Shown in pieces: positions 63,704 through 64,000 of a stretch of 64,000 nucleotides of DNA. A program made the position numbers and the translations under genes. The notes beneath the pieces were generated by a model. That model searched no databases, was not told where the DNA came from, and saw only the letters and a list, made by a program, of their open reading frames with translations. How positions within the stretch are numbered: the stretch's first letter is position 1; each line of letters starts with the position of its first letter. Source of the stretch: Flavobacteriaceae bacterium S0862 (GTDB lineage Bacteria; Bacteroidota; Bacteroidia; Flavobacteriales; Flavobacteriaceae); contig JALKAW010000001.1 in NCBI GenBank assembly GCA_023015825.1, positions 434,001 to 498,000 on the forward strand, in the 5' to 3' direction.

Positions 63704-64000
63704 TCAAATGTCATTGATTAATTTGAGTGTTTTATCCTTCTGTTCGTTTAATCTATTTATATGAACTAATGCAATAAAATTTCTAAAGTTTATATTATTA
63801 ATAAAGCGTAATTCATTTTCAGGATTATTTAACTGATTCTTGGTTATTTCTTTAAGTCTTTTCTCGTTTAAATCAATGAAAGATAAAGTAGCTTTTGATC
63901 CTTTAAAGACATTTAAAAGATCAAGACTTGATTTACCCTTGAATTGGAGTTCAGATAGTCCTAGAACTTCTGGAATAAATACAGTGTCGGTAAATAGATT
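63704..64000 (-). CDS. Unrecognised protein, C-terminal part (5' end beyond window)
   Basis: The minus strand is open from the window's right edge for 98 codons to a TGA at 63704. The reading begins NLFTDTVFIPEVLGLSEL and ends VHINRLNEQKDKTLKLINDI. Composition and codon use look like real coding sequence, and it has a polar helical end. I do not recognise the family. It runs towards parA on the same strand but is separated by 307 nt. Because only a third or so may be visible, its role cannot be stated. Confidence 0.6.
   Translation of the reverse strand, partial: NLFTDTVFIPEVLGLSELQFKGKSSLDLLNVFKGSKATLSFIDLNEKRLKEITKNQLNNPENELRFINNINFRNFIALVHINRLNEQKDKTLKLINDI

Overview
The window is a chromosomal segment of a member of the Bacteroidota, almost certainly a marine-type Flavobacteriaceae. 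The grounds are the AT-rich composition, the near absence of Shine-Dalgarno sequences, and at least a dozen Bacteroidota-type promoters (-7 box TAnnTTTG) about 13-50 nt before start codons. Further grounds are two secreted proteins with type IX secretion (T9SS) C-terminal sorting domains, a gldI gliding gene, and families typical of the group (DUF349, DUF3810, DUF5683, DUF6122, OstA-like, DUF4886-like SGNH hydrolase). No rRNA, tRNA, CRISPR array, transposase, integrase or prophage gene was found. This is mostly core genome.

Layout. 1-10.8 kb: 3' end of pyrG, yidC, a MORN-like protein, a five-domain fasciclin lipoprotein (minus strand), mnmA, a T9SS subtilase, a nitronate monooxygenase and mazG. 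The last codons of mazG are repeated in four tandem 68/69-bp units (10.78-11.05 kb). 11.2-24.7 kb (minus strand): DUF349 protein, aroE, two DUF368/PopT undecaprenyl-phosphate carriers, a TPR protein, a class III aminotransferase that seems to start at ATT, an OstA-like LPS-transport protein, purA, a Fur-family regulator and a Rel/Spo (p)ppGpp enzyme. 24.8-31.3 kb is the most accessory-looking part: an SGNH-hydrolase lipoprotein with a -1 frameshift at a dnaX-type slippery A-tract, two lipoproteins of unknown role, a CBM20-esterase and a membrane-anchored LuxR regulator.

31.4-43.3 kb (mostly minus): argE-like deacetylase with a YfcC-type carrier, M48 protease, SpoU methyltransferase, a T9SS repeat protein (plus), two amidohydrolase-fold secreted proteins and a DUF3810 membrane metalloprotease-like protein. 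43.3-51.2 kb: pepD; an nrnA-gldI-dual immunophilin operon (minus); a PhoD-like lipoprotein; ndk; DUF721, lipocalin-like and recF genes. 51.3-57.8 kb (plus): TPR protein, ribH, two small related membrane proteins, mutL, two rhomboid proteases and a membrane EEP phosphatase. 57.8-63.4 kb (minus): the parA-parB-DUF5683-dapB-lepB-WbqC-DUF6122 cluster. At the right edge lies the 3' part of an unrecognised minus-strand gene.

How they fit together. Much of the window serves the cell envelope: membrane insertion (YidC), signal peptide removal (LepB), lipid-carrier recycling (two PopT-like proteins), LPS transport (OstA-like), extracytoplasmic folding (GldI and the cyclophilin-FKBP fusion) and T9SS cargo. 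The rest is nucleotide, cofactor and DNA housekeeping (PyrG, PurA, Ndk, MazG, RibH, RecF, MutL, ParAB). No complete new defence or mobile system was seen. The observations most worth following are the programmed-looking frameshift, the ATT start, the mazG-tail tandem repeat, the paired small membrane proteins next to mutL, the MutL lacking its endonuclease signature, and the gldI-linked dual immunophilin.
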